A stretch of 64,000 nucleotides of DNA from contig NC_090792.1 of NCBI RefSeq assembly GCF_040054535.1, positions 9,650,491 to 9,714,490 on the forward strand. The letters run 5' to 3'. The stretch is from Antennarius striatus (taxonomy: Eukaryota; Chordata; Actinopteri; Lophiiformes; Antennariidae). Numbering within the stretch: the first letter of the stretch is position 1; every line of letters begins with the position of its first letter. The notes below the pieces were generated by a model. It saw only the letters and a list, made by a program, of their open reading frames with translations, did not search any database and was not told the origin of the DNA. Positions 46,401-56,934 of this stretch are shown piece by piece. A program made the position numbers and the translations under genes.

Positions 46401-49195
46401 TTCATGCTACTCTGGGCTTACTTAATGTGTATGTAGAGTTAAATATGATTTAAACAGGCACATTTTAGTTTATGATACAGGGTTCCAGTCTCTCTCTGTT
46501 CAGAGTATGCATGTTGTCCCTCTGTCTGCGTGGGTTCTCTCCAGGTTCTCCTGGCTTCCTCCCACCTCCAAAAACATGTGCTTCAGGTTAAGTGGCTGTA
46601 GGTATGAGTGTGTGCCTGCGTCGTTGTCTGTCTCTGTGTAGCTTCGAGGTGCACTGGTGTCGCACCCGGAGTTTGCCCCGCCTCACGCCCTAAGTCAGAT
46701 TGGATAGGCTCCAGCTCCCTGTGACCCGTGCAAGCGGATGAAGCGGTCAGGGAGATGAAAAAGTGAATGAACCATCACTTAGAAAACATTTGATTGCTAT
46801 AGAATTAGGATTAGTGGCTGTAACCTAACACTAGAAACAATATTACAATGATTATGAATAATTACTATACTGTGTTCTAAATGTAGTAAATGTAAGAATG
46901 GATATTGGGAGCAGAACCAGTGACTGTGTTCATCTGCAGCAAGACATCTGGTCATGACGGTGGAAGCATCCATGGACTTCAAGATGAAATCCTCCAGCAT
47001 ATGTTGTGTGTTAGGCCTCCATGTCATCCTACCTCACTGTCTGCGCCTCTGGCACTGTCCTCTTCCTCTTTATCGATGTCCTGAAGGAGCTCTTCCAGAC
47101 GTTCTTTCTCTGCTTGCGTAAAAAGCACTTGGCCCCCCTTGCTGCTCAATAGCTATTGCATTACAACACATTTGGACAGAGGACAATGAAAATTATTGAT
47201 TCATAAAGACATTTCTACTCATGTTTTTGATGCCCTAGAATTCTTAGAATTGGTGTTTCTCTGGGACTTGAGAAGAAACAGCAAGAAACTTGCCCCAAGT
47301 CATGTGATATACTCTAGCACTGCATTCATCCTGGTGTGAACTTTGACATACCTCAATGTTTCTCTTGACAAAGTCCTTCTGTATTTTCTTGCCTTTGGAA
47401 GCTCCGCTGTGGCTGCCTTCCAGTTGCTCTTCCCCCATCTCTGCATTGCCTACTTCAAATGATTCTGTCAAGCTGACTGGACTCTTTTCACCTGTCAATC
47501 AAGACACATTTTACTAAAACAGTAATGCTGTAAAAGCAAAGCAAAGCTCTAATTACAACAGACAAATAGGATTTTTTTTCTAGAAATGAAAATTTCTATT
47601 GGAATGTTTACTCTAATATCTGATCCTTATGGTTTAAGAATTTCTACAATGATCTAAATTGGAAGTGAAATGTAAAAATTTTCTTTAAAAAACCCCCAAA
47701 GGTCTGCAAGGTGGCATAGTAGGGGGAGAGACTTGCTCTGACCAAATTGTTAGTCGTTTGAATCATGACAACGAAAACCACACAAGTTCCCCAAAGTACT
47801 ACTGAAAGGAAAGAATTCCTCACAACTCCTGGGCTAATGGTCAGAATAAAAAAGAGAATCTAATGGATCACTATCATAAAAAGCCACTCAAGCTTGATCA
47901 TGGTATTCCTCACAAGTCTCTTCAACTGGGGTGAACTATAAGACGTTCATCTGTGATAAACTGGTGTGGTATCTAAGTTAGTGTTTTACTTCAGAGACAT
48001 GACAGCACTTGTTGATCATGAAGTGAACAAACTGTAAGCATCCCTGAGCTCATGGCGCCACCAAGTGTACAATCTATGCACTTGCCTGCTCTACCTGAGA
48101 ACACTGACCCAAAACAAACACGAAATACTGTGCTTACAAGTTATTTTTTTACATGCTCAATTTTACCAAACTTTGATTCAAGATTGGTCTCCCTGGTACT
48201 TACAGTCAGGAACTTGAGTTTCAAACACGGGCATAAAGTCATCCTCCTCTTCTCTCCCTTGAAGATGAAATGTAGTTCAGGTGTCTTCCAGTGATTGTGT
48301 GTAATAAACTTTAAACATTGCTGCTGATCTACATACTTGACCACACTTACCAATGGGTTCCAGAGCCAAAAACAACCTTGTGTTCAGAGCTTCATGGGGA
48401 CATTCAGAGTATCCTTCTGGCTTATTTTGCTGCAGTATAATATTATAGCATCACAGCATACCTGACATATATGAATGTAAGACTCGAGTGGAATAGGAGG
48501 TAGAATAAAAAAATTGTGTACCTGGAGCTCTTCCCACAGTTTTGCTTGAAGTTCCTTCCTTTGACGCCTAATTTCTTTCTCTTTGCAGATCTTCTCAGAC
48601 AGTATTTCATCAAGTCGTCTCATTTCCTCAATTGCACTCTGCAACTGGAAGTCTTCTTTCTCATCTACAGTCTCTTCATCATCCTGAAATTCATCTAAAA
48701 AATGCACGTTTTTCTTACATGCTTAATTACAACTGGATCGTCAAACAATACAATTCTTCACTGTATGTAACACTTACCTTTGTAAGTATTTCTGGCTGAG
48801 GAGTTGATCCTAACTTCATCAGAGCTTCTCTGTATCTGATCAACCAATTAAACAGATAAACAAAATTAATTTATATAGATTTAGCCCTTTACAACAACTC
48901 AACAGGTGACTAATATGTTTTTCAATTAAAAAAATAAGAGAACTTATTAACATTTAAATGATAACTTAAACACAATAAAATAGAACAAATAAAATCATAA
49001 CAATAACATCGTCATTCTGTCATCTTTACTCACCCTATCATCCGCAACATCGTCTGGCAAAACAACAAGAGAAAACGGTGGCGTGGGACAACTTCTGTCA
49101 TTGAAAGGCAACGACACACTCGAACCACGACTGAAAGTTTGCTCGGTCGACGCAGGTCGGGAAATGTCTTCTAAACTCCCCCTGATAATTTCCAT
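22493..49195 (-). CDS. fsip1: Fibrous sheath-interacting protein 1
   Basis: Coiled-coil protein of the sperm-tail fibrous sheath/cilium-associated family (partner AKAP4 in mammals); cytoplasmic. The 10 exons on the minus strand are 49034-49195, 48778-48835, 48522-48694, 48351-48429, 48204-48257, 47352-47491, 47033-47152, 43636-43797, 33188-33340 and 22493-22594. All junctions are GT-AG and in frame, giving 400 aa (human about 581). The N-terminus MEIIRGSLEDISRPAS matches human MDIIKGNLDGISKPAS. Other family blocks are the helix around RRLDEILSEK (95-131), DFVKRNIE (215-222), ERLEELLQDID (240-255), PGEKVLQDIKTRRGMEQRL (333-352) and the last-exon LTKEQLLDLLDEFEL. The long human C-terminal tail is missing: the protein stops soon after this last helix. 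The last intron is 10.6 kb and the one before exon 9 is 10.3 kb. Its position next to and convergent with thbs1, as in human, supports the call. Confidence 0.93.
22640..23465 (+). mobile_element. RTE-clade LINE, 3' fragment (dead)
   Basis: The fragment carries the end of a reverse transcriptase with the catalytic FADD box (22680-22691). After a frame break, it continues through the characteristic C-terminal region of fish RTE elements: EDFKYLGSTVQSNGECGKE, MKMLRFSMGVTR, IRNEYIRG, RLRWFGHVQRRES and GRRPRGRPKRWFMDVIKED. The stop is near 23432, followed by an A/GAAG-rich tail. The 5' part (endonuclease and most of RT) is absent, as expected for 5'-truncated retrotransposition. It sits in the last fsip1 intron, antisense to the gene and within about 50-100 bp of the last-exon acceptor. 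The large minus-strand frame 22657-23526 is its antisense shadow. Confidence 0.88.
24395..24725 (+). repeat. Dispersed SINE-like teleost repeat, copy 2
   Basis: The copy shows the landmarks CATCACAACTGGCCACAGG, then CACATTCACACCTACGGACA, then GAGAACCCAGATAGAACCC, then TCACAGAAAGGATG and GCTACCCGCTGCGC. This is the same ordered set as the copy at 9340-9592 but longer and more complete. It lies in the last fsip1 intron, antisense to fsip1. Confidence 0.65.
27230..27420 (-). repeat. Dispersed SINE-like teleost repeat, copy 3
   Basis: Reverse-oriented copy with CTGGGTTTGAATC, then TTGGTTCCCTTCGGATGCTC, then CAGCTTCCTTCCACAATCC and ACAGACATGCATTATG. These are the complements of the family landmarks. 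The centre is shortened. Confidence 0.55.
28932..29045 (-). repeat. Dispersed teleost repeat fragment (unclassified)
   Basis: The block GACTGGATGTAGGTTGTTTG, AAGACTTTTCACCTCTCATTG, AAGAGGTTTCTTCGGTTCTG, ACTGACTGGTAGAC belongs to a recurrent teleost interspersed repeat. It is related in reverse orientation to the piece at 2374-2480. No ends or target duplication were identified. Confidence 0.45.
31936..32307. mobile_element. Mariner/Tc1-like MITE (372 bp)
   Basis: The left end ACTGTAGTGCACTCTCGTTAC and the reverse complement of the right end, TACAGTAATCCCTCCCGCAT, form imperfect terminal inverted repeats. TA dinucleotides flank both ends. Inside are GTTAATGCGTTCCAGGAACC and CACGCAAATAACAAATTCC, landmarks of a fish MITE family with this layout. 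It has no coding capacity and lies in the last fsip1 intron. Confidence 0.55.
33341..43635. other. fsip1 intron between exons 8 and 9
   Basis: About 10.3 kb with no supported exon on either strand and no mobile element I could delimit. It contains a run of 12 G (40082-40093) and AT-rich simple tracts near 35390-35470. A 95-codon frame at 39044-39331 (+) has no recognisable content. Confidence 0.5.
43798..47032. other. fsip1 intron between exons 7 and 8
   Basis: This 3.2-kb intron is AT-rich. It has one recognised repeat copy (46485-46770) and a short GGAC/GGAT tetranucleotide run near 45278-45315. No other exon is supported. Confidence 0.5.
46485..46770 (-). repeat. Dispersed SINE-like teleost repeat, copy 4
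   Basis: Best-preserved reverse copy: GCGTGGGTTCTCTCCAGGTT, CTCCTGGCTTCCTCCCACC, CCAAAAACATGTGCTTCAGG, a GTGTGTGCCTGCG block, then TAGGCTCCAGCTCCCTGTG and GGATGAAGCGGTCAGGGAG at the end. It lies in an fsip1 intron in the same orientation as the gene. Confidence 0.7.
47698..47970 (-). repeat. Possible degraded SINE-like copy 5
   Basis: CTGCAAGGTGGCATAGTAGG, then a TCGTTTGAATC block, resembles one end of the same dispersed family. The remainder is too diverged to be sure. Confidence 0.3.
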
Positions 49196-49600
49196 ACTAT
49201 TACTTTCTTACGTTGACAGCAAAATCTTTGCAGGACGAAGCTTTAGCGCGGACTAAGTCGAATTAAACCGTCATTCCTTTAGCTTGTTTTGGGTAACTAC
49301 GGACGCAAACATTCCCGGATGTTGTAACTATGGAAATGCGCGTATGTTGCTATGACAACTGGGGGGAGGTCGTGGCGGCTATGCTGGCGCATAAGTCAGT
49401 GCAGCTAGCTAGCTTAGCGGACATCAAGCTAGCTACTGGAAAGCTAGCTAGCAGTTAGCTGTGGTGGTACCTGCTCGTACGTTAAGTTGTATTTGTTTTA
49501 TTTCAGCGGTTACTTTGTCTTCCCTGTAGCTCGGCCGTTAGAGATAGATGTATCCAGCGTGAGGAAGAAAAGGTGGGGGTTTAGGGGCCACGTCTTTGTG
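49196..49600. promoter_or_regulatory. Divergent promoter region and first exon of susd6
   Basis: The fsip1 start codon (49195, minus) and the susd6 noncoding first exon face away from each other. A strong donor, GTG followed by GTAAGT, ends the presumed susd6 exon at 49600. The region is richer in CG dinucleotides than its surroundings, has no TATA box, and contains a cluster of AGCTAGCT/GCTAGC repeats at about 49401-49460. This is typical of a TATA-less bidirectional promoter. Start sites are inferred, not seen. A four-codon upstream ORF (49548-49562) lies in the presumed leader exon. Confidence 0.55.
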
Positions 49601-50208
49601 GTAAGTAATATAGCAATCCATTTAATGTCTAGCTAGCATAAGCAAGCTAAACGGCAGCCATTGTTCATCTCGGCCAAATTATTTACAGTTGCAATTAAAA
49701 GCAGCTATGATGCGCTTTATTTGTTATTTCCTTGTTTTATGTGTTAGCTCATATGTTAGCTGGTGTAAACATCATATACTCGGTATGTCAACGTGGGGGT
49801 CTTTTGTTTTGGCCTAACGTCACCGACTTATAGCTAAAGAGGAATCGCTGGAAAATGGGTGTGTAGCCGCTGAGCAGTCGGGCAGTAGAGCAATATTTAA
49901 TGTGGCAGATGCATTCAACTGAACTTGGATTGCTGACGTTCGATTATACCAAATAATCAAAATAAATGTACATAAGTTACTATCCGTCTGCGGCTACCCA
50001 AATACGTATGCTATTAATGTGAGGTTGTTCTTGTGTCATTGTACCTTTTCCTCACAATCACACCCATTTTCCTGGCAGCTGTACAAGCTCTGCAGAGTAC
50101 CTGCGCCACCAGGGCGTCACATTGTGAAGAATATTCTGACTTCTTCTTTTATTACTACGTATTTATACCGCTACTCATTACCGCTACGTGATTTTCTGAT
50201 GATAGCAG
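49601..50208 (+). other. susd6: susd6 leader intron
   Basis: The presumed leader intron runs from the donor GTAAGT at 49601 to the acceptor TGATAGCAG, after which the next exon begins at 50209, 24 bp before the start codon. No coding content is seen. Confidence 0.5.
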
Positions 50209-50232
50209 GTTGAGCTGACTCTGAGGGAGAAG

Positions 50233-53200
50233 ATGTGCAATGGAATGATAGAGTCAATACCAAGACCCTTTAGGGCCAATACCTCAACCACTAAACTGTC
50301 CTTGCTGGTGTTGCTGATCGTGGCTGTATCGTCCACTGTGCAAGGATCAGGTAAGAAGCAGAATTTATTGTTCTGTACTTTGTTTGGATTGTCATCCTGT
50401 GTTTTTTCTCCATTGAAGATACATCATGTCAGCTTTGTCATGACACAGACCAAATGTTTGAATATCAGGGTCTTACCAATGAGGGGTTGTATGGCTCATC
50501 ATCACATTTCCTTTATTGATAGTACTAATGGAACAATCCCAATTAAACAACCGTATAATTCACTGACATGATTGTGTGGCATAGATGTTGTATTCTATTA
50601 GTGTCTGTTTTTTTACTTGTTAGTTTGGTTATCTGGCTTTATATCCGTCTGCATGATTTTTCACAATTTTGGACATACATTTGTTAAATGTCTTTGAAAG
50701 AAAGTATATGGCCCAACGAAATAGCCTTTAGAATTTAGTGTAGATTTTGATCATCATTTGGATCCAGAATTTTTTAAAGGATACTTAGTCATTGTGCCGA
50801 TAAGAGTTTATTTTTCTAACTAATTGAATTCCAGTCAGATCTACCACACATCAATCTATGAGCTGGATCCAAGTAATAGTCCAGATCTAGTGAGCCAGTG
50901 TACTTAAAAGTATGGTGTCCTTGTAAAATCACTATTGTTCGATGAGAAATGATATTGTTACAGACTTGGAACCAAGGTCAAATTGGAACTGGAACAATGA
51001 GGATTCAGTTTGCAGTGAGATTTTTACATATTAGCTGGATCCTGAACCAAAAACTCTATTTGTAAAATATTGTTAAAGTAATTAGAATGCTTTGTCAAGG
51101 AGTCATAACTAATAGCCTCACAATCAGAATGTTTGTTTATTTCTTTGGATAGATGTCCAAAATTAAGGAAACATTTGTGTCACAGGTGATCAAACTGACC
51201 TGATAACAGCTGTCACAGGCCGATCATACCAACCCAGTTTTTTTGGTGGTTTTTGTTCCAGTAACACATTGGTCTGTGGTAACATTTTCAACATCTTCAT
51301 CTTCTTACCACTTCATCCATCCAATCTAATGCTTTTGATGATGCTAATTATTTTCCATCTTTCTGAAAGATCAATCCTACTGGCTCTGGTGACTTACTGC
51401 ACTCGGCTCTCTCACTGTGATGACCCATTGTCCTTGACGATGTAGTTTACCATCACCAAGTATGAACGAGGAGTGAAAGAATAATTGAACCACTGTGTCA
51501 ATTAAAAGTGCAATATAAATTAATAAATCCATTAATAGTATTTTTTTCCACAAATACGAGGTTCAAAAACATGACTTTGTCCTAAATCATACCAAACAAT
51601 ATGTAAAGCATATTTAACCAAGCTAAGTTTACCAAATTCTGAACAGGTTAAATTAAGCCTAGAAGATAAGCGCAGATATAAAACATAATTATAAAACCAA
51701 ATAGAGGATGAAAGCAAGAGCCAACAGAAAATACTTTGCTATCAAGCAAAACAAAAACACAAAAGTGACACATTCATGCTGTGGACTTTCTGTCACAGTC
51801 AGTTAAAAATATCTGTGAAACAATGAAAGCCAGTATTACATTTCCTAAACATTGACCCCAGGGAACAATAAAGGGAAAAAATTAAATTAAGCCCAAAATA
51901 TAGACTCCTGGGGAACCCCAGAAGTCTGAGGTAAACTGGGAATGTCTTATCAGTGAGGTAGAACACATTAGAGCAGGGCCTGTGGTGATGAGTTGGGGCA
52001 GTAGCTCAGTCCACTGGGTCTTGGGTTGGGGACCCAGGGGTGGCCAGTTGAAGACCTGTGTGGACTAAAAAGTTAAAAGGAGCTACAACACACCTGTCTT
52101 GATAGTTGTGGTGCACGTATTTGAGTCGATGAATATGAGTGTGATAGTTTGTATGTGGCAGTGTTGCTAAACTTTTTTGTTACAGCTGGTTAAAATGGAT
52201 CCCCCCAGAAGGAAGTATATACAAGTATACCACATGTTGTGTTCAGTTCACCAAAAATCAAAACAGTTTCACAGAACATCCACTTGTTTTGACTTGACTT
52301 CCCAGGATGTGTGAGGCCATATATGGTCCAGAACAGCTGGGTAAACCTCACGGAAACCAACAGGGGCTCATTTCCTGTGGGCACAGTGCTGCAGTACAGC
52401 TGTGACCCTGGATACCTGCCAGACGGGCCCAGCATCCTCACCTGCACCGCAATGGGACGCTGGTCCTCTGAACCTCCTCAGTGCATACGCAGTGGTGGTA
52501 AGAAATTCTCTGCACTGATGTCTTTTAGGCTCTGTAAAGTAATGAGTCACTATTGTCTGGGTAACTGGCCTAATTCAATATCCTTCTCTCGATAGGGAAT
52601 TTTTTTTCCGTTCATATCTTTACCCATTTTTGCAGTTTGATAGCATACATTTAAAGCCTAACTCTTGTACAGTTTGACTAGTATTTTTTTATGTTGTGTT
52701 CTTTTCCCATTAGCATGTCTACCATTGTCCAAACCTGAGAACGGGGGCTACACCTGCCACCCATCCCCCTGTCGAATGTTTGCCCATGGCACTGTGATTG
52801 AGTTCTTCTGTAATGAGGGCTTCGTTCTTAGTGGAGACTACAACTACCTGACCTGTCAGGATGGACAGTGGGATGGCCCAATGCAGATCAGCTGTGTGAG
52901 CCAAGGTTAGTCAGTCCCCAGACTCAGGCCCATCTACAGATGAATGTATTAACAAAACTGATAAAGATAAAGCAGAAAAATGGAGAAGTCACTCCAGAGA
53001 TGGTTTTTATGCTTCCAAAAGTCTCCTCTGGGGAAGTCGGTGTCCAGATAAACCTCAACAAAAAATGTTTATGCAATGATATTTAAATACTTATATAATT
53101 TAACTTCTGTTTTTAATTCACTTTAATGTGTTAAACTGCTTTCTATATTCCTGTAAAGGACTTTGTATAAGTTTGAAACTATTGGTTAACATTTGGGTTA

Positions 53201-55370
53201 CATTTATTAAAAAATGGTAGATATGAGGTTCATTTTATTTGTCCTTTTCTAAAGGTTGTGAAAGACCCTCTGCAGTGCTGCACAGTTCTAGTAACATCAC
53301 AGACAACAAGAGCTTGTTCTCTCTGGGAACAGTCATCCAGTACAACTGTGACTATGGATACCTGCCTGTGGGGCGAAGCACCCTCACCTGCACCACACTG
53401 GGATACTGGTCCTCTGAACCTCCTCGCTGTATACGCAGTGATGGTAAAGGCTGACATAAACAACATATGACTGTATTCGACTTGGGATTTTCCATTCTGA
53501 AACATTTTTGATATTTGAACTCAACAGCCAAACAAATACACCCCGATCTGCCTCAGAAGCCCCATCCTTTTAAACTTATGGAGGCAATTTAAAGATGGCA
53601 CAGAGCTTGCATTTTGTTATATAAAAACAAAGCTTGTTGGTTTTTAATAATGAATTTCAGTTATTGATGATTATTGTTGTCATTTTTAAGGTTGTGTCAG
53701 ACCCTCCACAGTGCAGCATGGCTCAACCAATTTGACAGAAACCAACAGGAGCTCGTTCCCAGTTGGTACAGTACTGGAGTATCGCTGTGACCCCGGTTTC
53801 CTGCCAGATGGACCAAACATCCTCACCTGCTCCGCACTGGGACGCTGGTCTTCAGAGCCTCCTCTCTGTATACGCAGTGATGGTAAAGACCAGCCACCTC
53901 CTGGGCTACAGTCACATTACAAGCCTCATTGATCAGTTACATTTTCTTGCTCAGATGTGATCTAATTAACCTGATCTGAATCTCAACACTTCAGAAACGG
54001 GAAACATGCACACATTAATATGTTTCTCCCCATATGTCATTTTCAGCACCCACAACAAAAACACATTTGTGACACAACTAATGACATTCAAACCCAAATG
54101 ACACTGACTCTTGAAGGCAGAAAACATCTTGTCGGTTGGTCAAAAGCAGATCGTCAGCAACTGATGAAGTTGCTCAGTGTTTTTGTTGTGTAAATCTATG
54201 TATGTTTTTGGAAGACTACATAAGCAAATGGCAGCCCAGCAGGTTGAAAAGAGGAAGCCTTAGAGCCCTGTCCTTTTAAAGAGGGTTAAATACTGTTTAG
54301 CACTAATTTTCGACATTGAAAATGTTTTCCTTTCTTTTTGTTGACAGTATGCCAGGCTCCATATCAGCCAGAGAACGGAGGATATACCTGCCATCCTTCC
54401 ACATGTGGAAGACTCACTCATGGCACTGTGATTGAATATTTTTGTGATGAAGGCTATATTCTGAAAGGAGATTATAAATACCTAACTTGTCAGTACGGGG
54501 AATGGGACAGTCAAGTTAAGCTCAGCTGTATGATGGAGCAAGGTAAAAATAATATCTGCGACATTAGGTATTTTCGATCTTATATTAGGACTGTAGATAA
54601 ATTGTGATTGGTTCTCTATTTGTAACTACCTCAGCTGTTTTTTCCTGTCACAGACAGCGATCAGACTTTACCCTTGGGGATGCCCGCCTTGTCCATTGTA
54701 GCATCCACAGCCAGCTCAGTGGCTCTGATCCTTCTTCTGGTGGTGCTGTTTGTGCTTCTCCAGCCAAAACTCAAGTCCCTCCATCGGTGAGTTTCTGTCC
54801 ACCAACACATGGACACGTCACGTTGGGAATCTGTCAAATAAGGTAACAGTTTTTCACCATTCCTCTGGTCCTGTAAACCTAGACGTGATCAGGGTGTCAC
54901 AGGCCAGCCAGTGTCCATCATGGTGGAAGGAGTCCAGGTGACTCTGCCCTCATATGAGGAGGCTGTGAGTGGTAGTGGCGCTTCTTCCGAGTCTCGAGTC
55001 CAGATCGTGCTGTCTGAGGGTCAGCATGCTACAGTTCCAGAGGCTGACCCCTCTGGGTCTTCGTCACTCAAAGAGCAACAGTCAGAAATGGCTGAGGTCC
55101 ACCCTGTACCTCCATCCTCCTCTTCCTCGTCACCCTTACCCTCATCTTCCAGCTGGGCTTTGGAGCACGCAAGTGCTTCAGGTCCTTCATCATCACTAAG
55201 ACAGCCGTCTACAAGCAGTGACCAACACAACCTGTCTCTGGACTCAGAGATGGACTACTCTGATGGTAGAGCTCGAACCAGACACACGTTTTACTCATTA
55301 AATACTTGGCACTGATGCTAACATTTTGTCCTTTTTTGCCTTAGATATGCCATTGCTGAAGGAGGCCTGA
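50233..55370 (+). CDS. susd6: Sushi domain-containing protein 6, five-sushi form
   Basis: Single-pass type I membrane protein of 539 aa (human SUSD6, also called DRAGO/KIAA0247, is about 303 aa). Exons: 50233-50350, 52306-52497, 52714-52905, 53255-53443, 53691-53882, 54348-54542, 54654-54786, 54883-55265 and 55345-55370, all in frame. Layout: signal peptide (about 15-38), five sushi modules (40-103, 104-167, 168-230, 231-294, 295-359), transmembrane segment (373-395), then a Ser-rich cytosolic tail. The fifth sushi (PENGGYTCHPS...GDYKYLTC), the helix PALSIVASTASSVALILLLV, the tail motifs VSIMVEGVQVTLPSYEEAV and RVQIVLSEG, and the final acidic dileucine DDMPLLKEA match human SUSD6 closely. Human SUSD6 is a p53 target and works with TMEM127 and WWP2 in MHC-I turnover; conservation of that role in fish is not shown. 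The start ATG is the first in its exon, with A at -3. Confidence 0.93.
51994..52160 (+). repeat. tRNA-derived SINE, decayed
   Basis: GGGGCAGTAGCTCAGTCCA resembles a tRNA box A region. The downstream GGCCAGTTGAAGACC resembles box B, followed by CTGTGTGGACTAAAAAG. This arrangement is typical of a teleost tRNA-derived SINE. It lies in the first coding intron of susd6, about 150 bp before the first sushi exon. Confidence 0.5.
52306..54542 (+). other. susd6: Tandem sushi exons of susd6 (A-B-A-A-B)
   Basis: Five consecutive exons of 192, 192, 189, 192 and 195 bp each encode one sushi module and all start and end in phase 1. Type A (first, third, fourth) has four Cys and ends in WSSEPPxCIRS. Type B (second, fifth) has six Cys with the extra CHPSxC pair and NGGYTCHPS. 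The first and fourth modules share NLTETNR, FPVGTVL and LPDGP, so they look like the more recent copies. The fifth corresponds to the single human sushi. Confidence 0.85.
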
Positions 55371-56650
55371 AAAATGCAGCAGCCGTAAGATTTGGCTGAG
55401 ACAACTCGTGTTGCTACTGATGTGCGATGATGAGGGAGATACCTCTTGAGTGTCATCACAGACAAGCCAAACTAAAGAGGCTCCAAGTGAAGCTGTGGGA
55501 CACTCAGAATCCATCCCATAGGAGAACAGCGGAGGGATGCACATGTACATACATGCTTACGTTTTTACAGGAACTCCCCCACATTAAATGTATGCGTAAT
55601 GTCCGAGGCTCAGTGTGAACACATTTAAAAGAGGAAGAAAGAAGAGAAAGAAACGACCAAGAAAAAAGTTGTTGAGATAGAAATGACTGGCATGTTTCCT
55701 TTGAATGAACGAAGCAACAAACTCGCTTTGGGAGCTGCTCTCATCGGCGTCTTGTTTAATGTTACTTTCCTTTAGCCACATATCACCCCTGCTAAGACAT
55801 GTCAGCAAAGATGCATGAATCTATTGTAGATTGTTGTCTGCGTCATGATCACCCACAATGTTGTTTTCAACGTTTTTGCAGTTCTAGATGATTACTTAAG
55901 TTATGAGTCATGACTTGCATCATTCCCTGCCTCACTAGAGTTTAATGCTGCTTGTCCACCTGAGTTCACTCTGCTGTGCTTTCATTGTTCTGAGAGCAGA
56001 CATTTAAGAGACTTGTTTCAGGCCTGCCTTCAACATATTTCACCATTCAGCGGTTTTCTCTCAATACCGTTGCCCCTACTGGCCTTAGCTTTACACTTCT
56101 ATGCACAGGTGTCCATATCTAAAATAAGGAACTTCAGAAATGAATGTCAGTTAAATGCCTCCACTGCTTAGTGATAGTATATGTGGCTTTGTCAGACACA
56201 TCACTTGTACACCAGGAAGTATTGTTCATAATTTATGCAGGCTGCTTGGAACATTCCTGTTTAAGTCCCACTGGGAAATTGAAATGTGAATATAATTTAT
56301 TTGTCCAAAATGCTGTTGATCAGCAATTATCTTTTCTTGATGCTTCCACAGCTCTTGAAAACCATAAGTAGTTCTTTACACTTTTGCCATTTTAGTTTTA
56401 ATTCTAGTTCAGGCACGTTTTTGACACTGTAAATGTAGTTTGGATGATCCAACCCAAAAATGACCTTGTGTAAAGATTAGTGTAATGTCAGTGTTCATTT
56501 TATTTCACTGTCAATTGAATTTTCTTTTGGACTATGGAATTGATTTTTTTTGTCAGATAGTATTTAATATATGTAAAAAGCTATAAGTTAAGATTACTCT
56601 GTATATACCATAAGATCATTTTGATTAAATATAATTTAAAGTGTACAACT
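55371..56650 (+). other. susd6: susd6 3' untranslated region
   Basis: About 1.3 kb follows the TGA at 55368-55370, without coding content. A variant polyadenylation hexamer ATTAAA lies at 56624-56629, followed by TG-rich sequence (ACTGGTTTGTGTCC), so cleavage near 56645 is likely. Confidence 0.55.
56624..56629 (+). terminator. susd6: susd6 polyadenylation signal (candidate)
   Basis: ATTAAA, the commonest variant hexamer, with a GT-rich downstream element about 25 bp on. Only 306 bp separate it from the stop codon of the convergent slc10a1 gene. Confidence 0.45.
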
Positions 56651-56934
56651 GGTTTGTGTCCTTATTTTCTCTTGGATTGCAAAAGAGCATCTGAAGTTTG
56701 AGACTTTTTTTCTTGGGTCTGATGTAATTCATGTGTCTAAAAATATACTGCACAATCTGAGTTTAAAGTGTAGATATTAGTTGTCCACGTTCTTAGTTTG
56801 TCAGCTTTGCAGGCCTGAGTGAAGAAGTGCAGCTGGTGTTGACCGTTAGGACTCTGAGTTGCTGTATACTCAGCAAGTAGGACTCAACTGTCCTTCGTTT
56901 CCTCTTCAGTGCTGAACCGTCATCTGTGGTGCTG

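Noticed and set aside
52205-52447. Minus-strand frame over the first sushi exon
   Set aside because: It is a shadow of the susd6 exon, which has clean splice sites and sushi cysteines on the plus strand.
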